The notes: generated by a model not told the origin, from the letters alone. Positions 34,392 through 43,235 are shown, counted from the stretch's first letter. The stretch: 64,000 nucleotides of DNA from Oscillospiraceae bacterium (GCA_017508045.1 JAFVZT010000028.1:22666-86665), one strand, 5' to 3'. Translations and numbers: made by a program.

Positions 34392-35372
34392 TTATCTGCC
34401 TAAAATAGCCTTCTTTTCGGCATCAAACTCTTCTTGTGTTAGAATGCCTTCATCAAGCAGAGCTTTCAGCTCTCTTAATTGCTCCGCTTTACTCGTTTCT
34501 TGTTTTGGAGTATTTGTGGTTTCTTGAATGTTTTTTGCCATTGTGTTGCCTAATGCCATACCTGCACCCAATCCTGCCAAGCCACCCTTTTGTTTAGCGG
34601 CATCACGCATGGCTCGCGCTGTCTGATATTGCATAAAAGTACCCATATCACGACTTGCCATTCCAATTCCAGACTGCTCGTCGATTAGCTTTTCCACTTC
34701 TTCCGGAAGCGTGATGTTCTCGATGAGAATATCGCTGAATTGCACGCCAATGGCCGCAACTTGCTCGTTGAGCTTTTCTTGAATTGCAGTGGAAAGATTC
34801 CGGTATTCTGTAACTAGATCAAGTACGGCCATTTGGGATTCGCCTACAGTGACAGCAAATGCTTCTGTAACCAGAGATGACAGATATTCCACAATATCAT
34901 ATGTCATTACGATTCCCTTTGATCCAAAGACCTCCCGCATAAAGGTCGCAACATCCGTAATTCGGAAAGAAAACTTTCCGAAGGCACGCAGACGAACCAT
35001 ATTAAATTCGCCATCGCGTTTCATTATAGGATTCTTTGTTCCCCATTTATTGTCGATAAACTGTCTTGTGCTGACAAAATACAGGTCAGCAATTACCGGA
35101 GATGCGAACAAGAAAGGAAATGCCTTTAATGAGGACAAAACAGGCAGGTTGTCGGTTGTTAATGTGTGTGTACCAGGGGAAAGAATATCAGCTAGCTGGC
35201 CGCCTTTTAAGAATACAGCGCACTGACCCTCCCTTACAATGACTTTAGACCCCTGCTTTAACTCGTTGTTTCCGCTTTCTCTCTGAAACTTAAAAACGAT
35301 AAGTTTATTGCTTATATCTTCGAATTCAATTACATCTAAAAATTGATCTTTTACAAAGTCTAACAGTCCCAT
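34392..35372 (-). CDS. SPFH domain protein with SHOCT tail
   Basis: The 326-residue protein has a virion-core/YdjI-like SPFH domain: SKVIVREGQCAVFLKGGQLA, LSPGTHTLTTDNLPVLSSLK and EKLNEQVAAIGVQFSDILIE. A Gly/Ala-rich linker follows, then a C-terminal SHOCT-like motif (QLRELKALLDEGILTQEEFD). In Bacillus YdjI relatives work with a zinc-ribbon or phage-shock type partner in membrane stress. A zinc-ribbon TM2 protein gene lies 9 bp upstream on the same strand and is its likely partner. Confidence 0.88.
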   Translation of the reverse strand: MGLLDFVKDQFLDVIEFEDISNKLIVFKFQRESGNNELKQGSKVIVREGQCAVFLKGGQLADILSPGTHTLTTDNLPVLSSLKAFPFLFASPVIADLYFVSTRQFIDNKWGTKNPIMKRDGEFNMVRLRAFGKFSFRITDVATFMREVFGSKGIVMTYDIVEYLSSLVTEAFAVTVGESQMAVLDLVTEYRNLSTAIQEKLNEQVAAIGVQFSDILIENITLPEEVEKLIDEQSGIGMASRDMGTFMQYQTARAMRDAAKQKGGLAGLGAGMALGNTMAKNIQETTNTPKQETSKAEQLRELKALLDEGILTQEEFDAEKKAILGR

Positions 35373-35381
35373 ATTTGCTCC

Positions 35382-35756
35382 TTATTTCTTCAGCGGTAGA
35401 TTGTTGCTGTCGGTAAACTTACCAATAGCGATACAAACCAAATCAATCAACCAACCAATGCAGAACAAGCCGCCGGTAAACAAGTAGAGAATGCCCTTAC
35501 CTGTTCTACCGACATAGAAATAGTGTCCGCCAAACACGCCAAGGAAATAACAAATTGCCAAAGCTGCCCATCTGCTCTTGGGACTAATACTTGCCTGCGT
35601 GGGTGCAGACTGTGTATTAACAAAGATCTGTGTAACCACAGCTGCAGCAGTTTTTCCGCCAGTGGAATTAGAGACGGTGGGATTTGTTTGAGGGGTGTAT
35701 CCGCAGTAATCGCATGTGCTGCTTTCCATAGGGGCTCCGCATTTTGGACATTTCAT
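35382..35756 (-). CDS. Zinc-ribbon TM2 domain membrane protein
   Basis: The 124-residue protein has an N-terminal four-cysteine zinc ribbon (MKCPKCGAPMESSTCDYCGY), a Thr/Ser/Gln linker, and a TM2 domain with two membrane segments (LAICYFLGVFGGHYFYVGRT, GKGILYLFTGGLFCIGWLID). TM2 proteins are widespread and poorly understood. It is the first gene of a pair with the SPFH protein, suggesting a shared membrane function. An aaggagag site precedes the ATG. Confidence 0.88.
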   Translation of the reverse strand: MKCPKCGAPMESSTCDYCGYTPQTNPTVSNSTGGKTAAAVVTQIFVNTQSAPTQASISPKSRWAALAICYFLGVFGGHYFYVGRTGKGILYLFTGGLFCIGWLIDLVCIAIGKFTDSNNLPLKK

Positions 35757-35861
35757 AAAAAGCTCTCTCCTTATGTTTGATTTTTGTTATTTTATCATGG
35801 ATTTATCTGTTAATCAAGCGACAAGAGAGTTTTTATGTAACGAACGGTCTATGACCGTCCG

Positions 35862-36096
35862 TTATGCTGCTGCATTCAGCATATTCTCTATAAATATCCC
35901 ATACCCCGTCGTAGGATCGTTAACAAGGACATGGGTTACTGCGCCCACCAGTTTACCTGTTGCGGTGCCCGATAAAATCTTCAGGCTTTTGCTTCTCCTC
36001 GATTTTATCGACCGCTGCCACTCGCTCAGCTCCCTTCCTCCGCCACCGGCGGCGGTCGCATCGCTCCCCGTCCTGGATGATGGGACTGCCGCTCAT
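35862..36096 (-). pseudogene. Truncated spoIVB 3' fragment, copy 2, disrupted by an insertion
   Basis: The minus strand begins with ATG and MSGSPIIQD as in copy 1, then is interrupted by about 112 bp. It resumes as [20 protein letters not shown] in a different frame and ends in NMLNAAA. The insertion is not a multiple of three, so the frame is broken. Confidence 0.8.
35958..36069. mobile_element. 112-bp insertion inside the spoIVB fragment
   Basis: Comparison with copy 1 and intact spoIVB defines an insert of about 112 bp. It includes GATAAAATC and GATTTTATC as inverted arms around a loop of about 20 nt, and GC-rich stems such as CCGCCACCGGCGGCGG. It has no coding capacity and looks like a small palindromic element. 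Confidence 0.6.
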
Positions 36097-36098
36097 GC

Positions 36099-36288
36099 TG
36101 ATGTCAAGTGTGGGACAAAAGAATTTTGTGTTTTTCTGCGCTTTTTATGCGTTTTTGCAGGCAAACGGAAGGTTTTTGCATACATCACCCGGAATCCCTA
36201 AGTTGACATAGATGAAATGTCAAAACCAGTCGCTTTTAAATTTCCTCTCACTTTCGACAAATTCCGAACAATACCGAACCGTCGGTTT
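36099..36288 (-). repeat. Duplicated region upstream of spoIVB fragment (copy 2)
   Basis: It is the second copy of the 34140-34330 segment. It keeps one exact Spo0A-like box, TTCGACAA (36253-36260), and a decayed partner ATGTCAAA (36217-36224). Similarity stops just after ACCGTCGGT, as in copy 1. Confidence 0.7.
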
Positions 36289-36388
36289 ATTTGCTCCCGG
36301 TACTTTTATTTGGACGGAATCTATGATACGTTATATTTATATAATAGTTGGCGAAGTTTTTTGAATGTGCTACAAAAGGAGTGGGAAT

Positions 36389-36625
36389 ATGTATCACTTT
36401 CGTGATGTTATCTGCTATAAATGCAAACATAAATTTCTTCACATGAAAGACTGCGGGCCCGTCGGTTCTGAATTTTATGAATACTATTTAGAAAATAAAG
36501 ATGAGTTGCTAGTGTACGCAACATGCCCTAAATGTTCAGCTGAAATGGTTCTTATTGGAGAATCACATATTGGTGTAGATCCCAATAGTGACGGGATAAA
36601 AAAGGAACGAGTTCATGGCATATAG
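36389..36625 (+). CDS. Small zinc-ribbon protein
   Basis: The 78-residue protein has two CxxC-type pairs, CYKCKHKFLHMKDC near the start and CPKCSAEMVLIGESHIGVDP in the second half, so it probably binds one zinc. The central acidic segment (FYEYYLENKDELLVYA) is unlike known ribosomal zinc proteins. An aaaggag site precedes the ATG at 36389. It lies alone between the decayed spoIVB copy and the convergent intact spoIVB. Function unknown. Confidence 0.7.
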   Translation: MYHFRDVICYKCKHKFLHMKDCGPVGSEFYEYYLENKDELLVYATCPKCSAEMVLIGESHIGVDPNSDGIKKERVHGI

Positions 36626-36631
36626 GTCGTA

Positions 36632-36664
36632 AAGAATACCCACACCATTGGTGCGGGTATTCTT
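36632..36664. terminator. Convergent terminator between zinc-ribbon gene and spoIVB
   Basis: A 14-bp stem with one mismatch (36632-36645 with 36651-36664) has AAGAATA/TATTCTT outer arms, so both strands are served. Confidence 0.75.
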
Positions 36665-36665
36665 G

Positions 36666-37634
36666 TTATGCGGCTGCATCCAGCATGTTCTCGATGAAGA
36701 TGCCGTAGCCCATGGTGGGGTCATTGACCAAAACGTGGGTCACCGCGCCGATGAGCTTGCCGTTTTGAATGATGGGGCTACCCGACATGCCCTGCACGAT
36801 GCCGCCGGTGGCGGCTAAAAGTGCGGGGTCGGTAATTTTTATCAGCATGTTCCGGTTGCGGCTGCCGGTGTTGGCATAGATTTTGAGAATCTCCACAGAA
36901 TATTCGCGTAAGGTTGTGCCGCCTACGGTGCTGCGAATGGTGGCGCTGCCGGTTTTAATTTCATTTGCCTTCGCTACGGGCATGGCATCCCCTGCCACTG
37001 CTGCGGCAGATGCGCCAAAAACACCCCGGTCAGTATTTTTCTTCAAGGTTCCCACAGGCGTTTGGGAGGTTACCGACCCCAACAGCTGTCCCGGCGTGCC
37101 GGGTTTTCCTTTTTTTACTGAAAAAACATTGGCAGAGAAAATTCTACCGGCTTCCAGACGAACCAGCTCCCCGGCAGAGGTATTCACCCCATGCCCCAGG
37201 GCAGCGAAGGTGTGGGTTTCCGGATCATAATAGGTGACCGTACCCAGACCGGTTGTGCCTTGCCGCAAATACACGCCCAAACGAGGACCTTCCTGGGTCA
37301 GCGGCGGGGTGAGAGTGAGGGTTTTGGTTTTTGCGCCGCGAACAATGGACAGCTTGACCTGCCCATCGGAACAGGCTAGTGCCTTTCGCACATCCTCGGC
37401 GGTATGAACCGGTGTGTTGTCAATTTTTAAAATCTTGTCCCCCTGGGCAAGCCCTGCGGCCTTGGCGGCATCACCTAGGTTTTCGTCAAAAGCGGCGATG
37501 GTGACGGTGTTATCCAGAAGCTCCAAGCCGATTACCTGTCCACCGGGAATTAAGGTAGTAACGCCACAGACGCTGGTGGCGCAGATACCGATTATACAAA
37601 GCAAAATCAGCGATCGTACACAAAAGCGTTTCAT
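36666..37634 (-). CDS. spoIVB: SpoIVB peptidase (S55 family)
   Basis: The 322-residue protein has an N-terminal membrane signal, a PDZ domain (about 35-110, AGLAQGDKILKIDNTPVHTA) and the S55 serine peptidase domain. The catalytic histidine lies in FAALGHGVNTS (148) and the serine in [16 protein letters not shown] (282 on). SpoIVB is secreted by the forespore and triggers SpoIVFB and late mother-cell sigma-K activation. The third start option at 37634 is best placed, nine bases after a ggagg site. Spo0A, its usual downstream neighbour, is missing here. Confidence 0.95.
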   Translation of the reverse strand: MKRFCVRSLILLCIIGICATSVCGVTTLIPGGQVIGLELLDNTVTIAAFDENLGDAAKAAGLAQGDKILKIDNTPVHTAEDVRKALACSDGQVKLSIVRGAKTKTLTLTPPLTQEGPRLGVYLRQGTTGLGTVTYYDPETHTFAALGHGVNTSAGELVRLEAGRIFSANVFSVKKGKPGTPGQLLGSVTSQTPVGTLKKNTDRGVFGASAAAVAGDAMPVAKANEIKTGSATIRSTVGGTTLREYSVEILKIYANTGSRNRNMLIKITDPALLAATGGIVQGMSGSPIIQNGKLIGAVTHVLVNDPTMGYGIFIENMLDAAA

Positions 37635-37726
37635 AAAAATCATCCTCCTTGCCTTGTTAATATTCCAAAACTCATGATTTGTAACCGATGAAAAAGCCGA
37701 AAATTTTGTAAAATCTTTCCTGCCTA

Positions 37727-37769
37727 TTGACTTTATAGGTAAACGGTGTTATATTACCCATAAAGTTAG
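37727..37769 (+). promoter_or_regulatory. nifS operon promoter with large inverted-repeat operator
   Basis: TTGACT (37727-37732), a 17-bp spacer and TATATT (37750-37755) form the promoter. An inverted repeat, TTGACTTTATAGGTAA (37727-37742) and TTACCCATAAAGTTAG (37754-37769), agrees at 13 of 16 positions and brackets it. The Rrf2 regulator encoded in the same operon is the likely binder. Confidence 0.7.
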
Positions 37770-37817
37770 TAGGTAATTAAAATTTGTTGCTTTTTAAATA
37801 AGCTTGGGAGGAAATTT

Positions 37818-39005
37818 ATGTTTGTATACGCAGACAATGCCGCCACGACGAAAATGAGCAAAACCGCCATTTCCGCCATGACGGATTACTATGAAAATAT
37901 TTATGCCAATCCCTCCAGTTTGCACACTGCAGGACAGCAGGCAAAGGAGGCATTGGAGGACGCCAGAGCCAGAGTTGCCGCCTGCCTGGGCTGCGAGGCG
38001 CGGGAGATTTATTTCACCTCCGGCGGCAGCGAGGCAGACAATCAGGCCATTCTCTCTGCCGCAAAGCTGGGGGCAATGAAGGGCAAAAAGCACATCATTT
38101 CCACCGCCTTTGAGCATCACGCGGTGCTGCATACCTTAAATAAGCTGGAAAAAGAGGGCTATGAAATTACCCTTTTGGATGTTTCTCAGGGTCACAATGT
38201 AACAGCCGGTCAAGTCGCCGAAGCCATTCGTCCCGATACCTGTCTGGTAACCTGCATGTACGCCAACAATGAGATCGGCTCTGTTTTGCCCGTTGCCGAA
38301 ATCGGCAAGGTGTGCAAGGAAAAGGGCGTACTGTTTCATACCGACGCGGTGCAGGCTGTCGGCCATTTGGAAATTGATGTAAAAAAGCAAAACATTGATA
38401 TGCTGAGCCTGTCCGGCCACAAGTTCCACGGACCTAAAGGCGTGGGCGCGCTGTATGTCCGCCGGGGTGTGATGCTCTCCAACCTGATTGAGGGCGGCGC
38501 ACAGGAACGGGGTAAGCGCGCCGGCACAGAAAACATCCCCGGTATCCGGGGTCTGGCGGCGGCTTTGGAAGAGGCCTGCGCCAATATGGAAGAAAATAAC
38601 AAAAAGGTGGTTGCCCTGCGGGATAAGCTGATTGCCGGTCTTTCCCAAATTCCCCACAGCGCCTTAAACGGCGACCCGGTAAACCGCCTGCCCGGCAATG
38701 TCAGCTTCTGCTTTGAGGGCATCGAGGGTGAGAGCCTGCTTTTAATGCTGGATGCTTTGGGCATTTGCGCCTCCTCCGGCTCTGCCTGCACCTCCGGCTC
38801 TTTAGACCCCAGCCATGTGCTTCTGGCAATCGGGCGGGTGCATGATGTGGCTCACGGCTCTTTGCGGCTGTCTGTGTGCCACTACAATACGGAAGAGGAA
38901 ATAGAGCATATTCTTGCCTGTGTCCCCAAGGTGGTACAGAATCTGCGGAATATGAGTCCTGTCTGGCGTGACCTGCAAACCGGCAAAAGAGAATATATTT
39001 TGTAA
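37818..39005 (+). CDS. nifS: Cysteine desulfurase (NifS/IscS type)
   Basis: This 395-residue PLP enzyme takes sulfur from cysteine for iron-sulfur clusters. Motifs include the start VYADNAATTKMSKTAISAMT, the PLP lysine region SLSGHKFHGPKGVGALYVRR, and the active cysteine loop ICASSGSACTSGSLDPSHVL. A gggagg site precedes the ATG. It is followed by nifU and an Rrf2 regulator, a standard clostridial Fe-S operon. Confidence 0.95.
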   Translation: MFVYADNAATTKMSKTAISAMTDYYENIYANPSSLHTAGQQAKEALEDARARVAACLGCEAREIYFTSGGSEADNQAILSAAKLGAMKGKKHIISTAFEHHAVLHTLNKLEKEGYEITLLDVSQGHNVTAGQVAEAIRPDTCLVTCMYANNEIGSVLPVAEIGKVCKEKGVLFHTDAVQAVGHLEIDVKKQNIDMLSLSGHKFHGPKGVGALYVRRGVMLSNLIEGGAQERGKRAGTENIPGIRGLAAALEEACANMEENNKKVVALRDKLIAGLSQIPHSALNGDPVNRLPGNVSFCFEGIEGESLLLMLDALGICASSGSACTSGSLDPSHVLLAIGRVHDVAHGSLRLSVCHYNTEEEIEHILACVPKVVQNLRNMSPVWRDLQTGKREYIL

Positions 39006-39026
39006 AAGTGAAAAAGGAGAAAAACT

Positions 39027-39458
39027 ATGGCATTATACAGCGAAGTGGTTATGGACCATTTTATGAACCCCCGGAATGTGGGCATTATTGAAAACGCTGA
39101 CGGCGTTGGCGAGGTAGGCAACGCCAAGTGCGGCGATATTATGAAAATCTATTTAAAGATTGAAAACGACATCATCGAGGATGTGAAGTTTGAGACCTTT
39201 GGCTGCGGCAGCGCCATTGCCTCCTCCTCTATGGCTACCGAGATGATTAAGGGCAAGTCCATTGAAAACGCCCTGAGCCTGACCAACAAGGCTGTTGCCG
39301 AGGCGCTGGAGGGTCTGCCTGCCCACAAGATGCACTGCTCCGTTTTGGCGGAGGAGGCCATTAAGTCGGCGCTGAAAAATTACTACGAAAAGAACAACAT
39401 TCCCTATGACAAGAGCCAGTTTCCCGACTGTGAAAACTGCGCTCACTGTCACGAATAA
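39027..39458 (+). CDS. nifU: NifU/IscU-like iron-sulfur cluster scaffold
   Basis: The 143-residue protein has the scaffold cysteines at GNAKCGDIMKIYLK, TFGCGSAIASSSM and MHCSVLAEEAI, the three-cysteine arrangement of IscU/NifU N-domains. The C-terminal tail FPDCENCAHCHE adds a further cysteine cluster. It follows nifS by 21 bp and receives sulfur from it. Confidence 0.95.
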   Translation: MALYSEVVMDHFMNPRNVGIIENADGVGEVGNAKCGDIMKIYLKIENDIIEDVKFETFGCGSAIASSSMATEMIKGKSIENALSLTNKAVAEALEGLPAHKMHCSVLAEEAIKSALKNYYEKNNIPYDKSQFPDCENCAHCHE

Positions 39459-39461
39459 GCC

Positions 39462-39869
39462 ATGATAGTGTCGACAAAAGGGCGGTATGCCCTGCGGGTG
39501 ATGGTCTATTTTGTCCTGCATGGCTCACAGGAGTATATTCCTCTGAAGCAAATTGCGGAGGCGGAGGACATTTCCCAGAAATATCTGGAATCCATTATGA
39601 CCACCTTAAGTAAGGCCGGCTTTGTGGATGCAATCCACGGCAAGGGCGGCGGCTACCGGCTCAATCGCAAGCCGGAGGAGTATACGGTTGGAAGCATTTT
39701 AAAGCTCACAGAGGGAAGCCTCAATACAGTTTCCTGCACCACCCAGGGAGCGGGCGCCTGTAACCGGGCAACCTGCTGTCATACCCTGCCTATGTGGGAA
39801 AAGCTGGACGCTATGGTGGAGGATTTCTTTGAGGGAATCACCTTAAAGGATTTATTGGAACAAAAATGA
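39462..39869 (+). CDS. Rrf2 family regulator (IscR-like)
   Basis: The 135-residue protein has the Rrf2 winged helix (STKGRYALRVMVYFVLHGSQ, LKQIAEAEDISQKYLESIMT) and a dimer helix. A cysteine group (SCTTQGAGACNRATCCH) could hold an iron-sulfur cluster. It lies 3 bp after nifU and probably represses the operon when clusters are plentiful. CymR is an alternative name for similar Rrf2 proteins, but the cysteines and context favour an IscR role. Confidence 0.92.
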   Translation: MIVSTKGRYALRVMVYFVLHGSQEYIPLKQIAEAEDISQKYLESIMTTLSKAGFVDAIHGKGGGYRLNRKPEEYTVGSILKLTEGSLNTVSCTTQGAGACNRATCCHTLPMWEKLDAMVEDFFEGITLKDLLEQK

Positions 39870-40549
39870 AAAAGAAAGCAACAAAAATTACATCTATTAT
39901 CCTTGTTGTGTGCCTTGCCCTGTGTCTTTTGGCGGGGGCGGCGCTTTTGGGCATCAACGCCTATGTGGTCAATTGGAGCAAAAATTGGATTTTATCTCCG
40001 GAGGATGCCGCAAAACTCACAGGCGCAGACTGCATTTTGGTGTTAGGCTGTCAGGTCAAAGCAGGCGGAGTTCCCAGTCATATGCTGGAGGATCGGCTGC
40101 GCCGGAGCGTGGAGCTGTTTCAAGCAGGCGCTGCGCCAAAGCTTCTGATGTCCGGCGACCACGGAACTGCCGACTATAACGAGGTGGGCGCGATGAAGCA
40201 GTATGCTCTGGATGCCGGAATCGGCTCGTCCGATGTATTTATGGACCATGCAGGCTTTTCCACTTACGAAAGCATGTACCGGGCAAAGGAAATCTTCGGG
40301 GTGAAAAAGCTTGTAATTGTCACCCAGCAGTATCACCTGTACCGGGCTGTGTACATTGCCCATGCCCTGGGCATGGAGGCCTACGGCGTTGCCTGTGATT
40401 ACCGCAGCTATTCGGGGCAGACCGCCCGGGATATTCGGGAGATTTTAGCAAGAAACAAGGACTTTCTCACCGGTATTTTAAAGCCGCAACCCACCTATTT
40501 AGGCCCAACCGTCCCCATTTCCGGTGACGGAGATGTAACAAACGATTAA
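39866..40549 (+). CDS. SanA/YdcF-like DUF218 membrane protein
   Basis: The 227-residue protein has one N-terminal membrane segment and a DUF218 domain (ADCILVLGCQVKAGGVPSHM, KLLMSGDHGTADYNEVGAMK, HAGFSTYESMYRAKEIFGVK). E. coli SanA affects envelope permeability. Its start overlaps the Rrf2 stop by 4 bases, so it is the last gene of the nifS operon, though unrelated by function. Confidence 0.88.
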   Translation: MKKKATKITSIILVVCLALCLLAGAALLGINAYVVNWSKNWILSPEDAAKLTGADCILVLGCQVKAGGVPSHMLEDRLRRSVELFQAGAAPKLLMSGDHGTADYNEVGAMKQYALDAGIGSSDVFMDHAGFSTYESMYRAKEIFGVKKLVIVTQQYHLYRAVYIAHALGMEAYGVACDYRSYSGQTARDIREILARNKDFLTGILKPQPTYLGPTVPISGDGDVTND

Positions 40550-40552
40550 TGG

Positions 40553-40581
40553 TTGCTCCCCAACCAAAACTGTGCTATAAT
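40553..40581 (+). promoter_or_regulatory. lrgAB promoter
   Basis: TTGCTC (40553-40558), a 17-bp spacer and TATAAT (40576-40581) begin 4 bases after the preceding stop. Confidence 0.75.
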
Positions 40582-40611
40582 GGCGACAGCTTTTGTTTGG
40601 GGGGCAATTTT

Positions 40612-40971
40612 TTGAAATACATAAAACAAGTGTTTATCATTCTTGCCTTTTGCCTGCTGGGGGAGCTTTTGGCAAAAATCATTCCGCTTCCAATCCCGGC
40701 GGCGATTTACGGTTTATTAGGACTTTTTATCGCCCTTTGTACAGGACTTGTAAAACAGAGCGCCATTGCCGAAACTGCGAACTTTCTCATCTCCGGAATG
40801 GGCATTTTGTTTGTCGCGCCGGCGGTGAACATTCTGGCATATTATAAGCTCATCGCTCCGGCACTGGCAAGCATTTGCAGCATTGTCATTTTTACCACCT
40901 TTGTGGTGTTTGTGGTTGCGGGACTGGTAACCCAGGTGCTGCGGAAAAAGGAGGGCAAAGAAAATGGCTGA
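40612..40971 (+). CDS. lrgA: CidA/LrgA family holin-like protein
   Basis: The 119-residue protein has four membrane segments and the family motifs LGELLAKIIPLPIPAAIYGL and FLISGMGILFVAPAVNILAY. The chosen start is TTG at 40612, eight or so bases after a GGGGGGC site and after the promoter; the frame extends back to 40549 but that would precede the promoter. Relatives control murein hydrolase activity or transport pyruvate. It overlaps lrgB by 8 bases. Confidence 0.88.
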   Translation: MKYIKQVFIILAFCLLGELLAKIIPLPIPAAIYGLLGLFIALCTGLVKQSAIAETANFLISGMGILFVAPAVNILAYYKLIAPALASICSIVIFTTFVVFVVAGLVTQVLRKKEGKENG

Positions 40972-41656
40972 TTTTCTGGAAGGTCTTTCCTTGTTCCCTC
41001 TGGCGCTGACCTTTGGAACATACCAATTCGGGTTGTGGTGTCATAAAAAGTGGAAAACGCCCCTTCTTAATCCCATTTTGGTTTCTGTTTTTTTAATAAT
41101 CGGTGTGATTTTGATTTTCGGAATTGATTTGGGCAGCTATCAGGCAGGAATGAAGGGAATTTCCTGGCTGCTGACCCCGGCCACCGTGTGTCTTGCCCTG
41201 CCCCTTTACAATCAGTTAAAGACCCTGAAAAAGAACATGGGCGCAATTTTGGCAGGCGTTTTTGCAGGTACGCTTACCAGTATGCTTTCTGTTTTGGCGT
41301 TGTGTATTTTGTTCCGATTGGATACAGAAGTGACCGTTTCCCTGCTGCCCAAATCCGTTACCACCGCCATTGGTATCGTGCTGGCGGAGCAAAGCGGGGG
41401 CATCGGAGCATTGGCAACCGCAGCGATTGTGATAACCGGCAATTTGGGCTGTCTGGTAGGCTCTGCCCTATGCAAGCTTTTTAAAATCCATGATCCGGTT
41501 GCTCAGGGTGTTGCCTTTGGCACAGCCTCCCATGTAGTGGGTACTACCCGGGCAAATGAGCTGGGTCAGCTGCAGGGGGCGGTAAGCAGCCTGTCTCTGG
41601 TGCTTGCCGGACTCATTACCGTTGTGCTGCTTCCCATTGTTTGTATGTTTTTATAA
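40964..41656 (+). CDS. lrgB: LrgB/CidB family protein
   Basis: The 230-residue membrane protein carries the LrgB signature (LTPATVCLALPLYNQLKTLK, SVTTAIGIVLAEQSGGIGAL, GVAFGTASHVVGTTRANELG). It works with LrgA. A terminator follows. Confidence 0.93.
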   Translation: MADFLEGLSLFPLALTFGTYQFGLWCHKKWKTPLLNPILVSVFLIIGVILIFGIDLGSYQAGMKGISWLLTPATVCLALPLYNQLKTLKKNMGAILAGVFAGTLTSMLSVLALCILFRLDTEVTVSLLPKSVTTAIGIVLAEQSGGIGALATAAIVITGNLGCLVGSALCKLFKIHDPVAQGVAFGTASHVVGTTRANELGQLQGAVSSLSLVLAGLITVVLLPIVCMFL

Positions 41657-41682
41657 GAAAAATCCTTCCATACATATACAAT

Positions 41683-41722
41683 GCCCCGGGTTGTGCTTTT
41701 GGCACAACCCGGGGCTGCTTTT
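41683..41722. terminator. Terminator between lrgB and guaB
   Basis: A perfect 14-bp GC-rich stem (41683-41696 with 41702-41715) is followed by CTTTTG. The genes on either side converge. Confidence 0.85.
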
Positions 41723-41729
41723 GTGTTGT

Positions 41730-43235
41730 TTATTTCACCGCATTGGTGGAGCGCAAAGTGACATCGTGAGCGCCGCCTTCTACAATGGAAACGGAGGACA
41801 CCAAAGTCAGCTTGGCATTTTTCTGCAGGTCGGGGATGTTGGTCTCGCCCACATTACACATAGTGGATTTGACCTTGTACAGGCTGGCCTCCACATTATC
41901 GTGCAAGGAGCCGGCATAGGTGACATAGGAGTCAACGCCCTCTTCAAAGCTCAGCTTTGTCTTGCCGCCTAAGTCGTAACGCTGCCAGTTCCGGGCGCGG
42001 TTAGAGCCTTCGCCCCAGTATTCCTTCATATACGCGCCGTTGACCATAACCTTTTGTGTGGGGCTTTCGTCAAACCGTGCAAAATAACGACCCAGCATCA
42101 TAAAGTCCGCGCCCATAGCCAGAGCCAGGGTCATGTGGTAATCGTGAACGATGCCGCCGTCGGAGCAGATAGGCACATAGATACCGGTTTCTTTAAAATA
42201 CTCGTCCCGGGCTGCTGCAACCTCAATCAGTGCGGTAGCCTGTCCGCGGCCGATACCCTTGGTCTCACGGGTAATGCAGATAGAGCCGCCGCCGATGCCG
42301 ACTTTAATAAAGTCTGCGCCAGCCTTTGCCAGGAACATAAAGCCGTCCCGGTCCACGACATTGCCGGCGCCGATTTTTACGGAGTCGCCGTAATGCTCCC
42401 GAACCCATGCAATGGTGTTTTTCTGCCAGCAGGAGTAGCCCTCGGAGGAGTCAATGCACAAAACATCCGCGCCTGCCTCCAAAAGGGCAGGAACACGCTG
42501 AGCATAGTCCCGGGTGTTGATGCCTGCGCCCACCAGATAGCGTTTCTTGTCATCCAAAAGCTCCAGCGGGTGCGCCTTATGGGCAGCGTAATCCTTACGG
42601 AACACAAAGTACAGCAAATGGTCGTTTTCATCCACAACCGGCAGGGAGTTCAGCTTATGCTCCCAAATAATATCGTTTGCGCCCTTCAAGGTGGTGTCAG
42701 CCGGGGCGGTAATCAGCTTTTCCCGGGGGGTCATGAAGGTGGATACCTTTTCGCTGCCGTCCATACGGCTGACCCGGTAGTCACGACCGGTAACCAGGCC
42801 CAAAAGCTTGCCGGTGGCAGTGCCGTCGTCAGTGATGGCCACAGTAGAGAAGCCGTTTTGCTCCTTCAGTGCCAGAACATCGGCCAAGGTTGCGTCGGGG
42901 GTAAGATTGGAGGCAGATACCACAAAGCCTGCCTTATGGCTCTTGACCCGTGCCACCATAGCTGCCTGAGACTCGATGGACTGAGAGCCGTAAATAAAGC
43001 TCAAGCCGCCCTCTTTTGCCAAGGCGATTGCCAAAGTATCGTTGGAAACAGACTGCATAATAGCAGAGGTCATGGGAATATTCAAAGAGATTGCCGGCTC
43101 TTCTGCACCCTTGCGGTATTTGGTCAAGGGGGTGCGCAGAGATACCCGATCCGGGATACACTCCTCGGAAGAGTAGCCGGGAATCAGCAGGTATTCACTA
43201 AAGGTGCGGCTGGGTTCGGTACAGTAATGGGCCAT
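41730..43235 (-). CDS. guaB: IMP dehydrogenase
   Basis: The 501-residue enzyme makes XMP from IMP in guanine nucleotide synthesis. The N-terminal barrel part ([20 protein letters not shown]) is followed by two CBS motifs (about 100-220), then the catalytic half with [13 protein letters not shown] and the cysteine loop [20 protein letters not shown] (Cys320). The loop differs from the common GIGPGSICTTR form. The flap has [20 protein letters not shown]. An aggagg site precedes the ATG. Confidence 0.92.
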   Translation of the reverse strand: MAHYCTEPSRTFSEYLLIPGYSSEECIPDRVSLRTPLTKYRKGAEEPAISLNIPMTSAIMQSVSNDTLAIALAKEGGLSFIYGSQSIESQAAMVARVKSHKAGFVVSASNLTPDATLADVLALKEQNGFSTVAITDDGTATGKLLGLVTGRDYRVSRMDGSEKVSTFMTPREKLITAPADTTLKGANDIIWEHKLNSLPVVDENDHLLYFVFRKDYAAHKAHPLELLDDKKRYLVGAGINTRDYAQRVPALLEAGADVLCIDSSEGYSCWQKNTIAWVREHYGDSVKIGAGNVVDRDGFMFLAKAGADFIKVGIGGGSICITRETKGIGRGQATALIEVAAARDEYFKETGIYVPICSDGGIVHDYHMTLALAMGADFMMLGRYFARFDESPTQKVMVNGAYMKEYWGEGSNRARNWQRYDLGGKTKLSFEEGVDSYVTYAGSLHDNVEASLYKVKSTMCNVGETNIPDLQKNAKLTLVSSVSIVEGGAHDVTLRSTNAVK

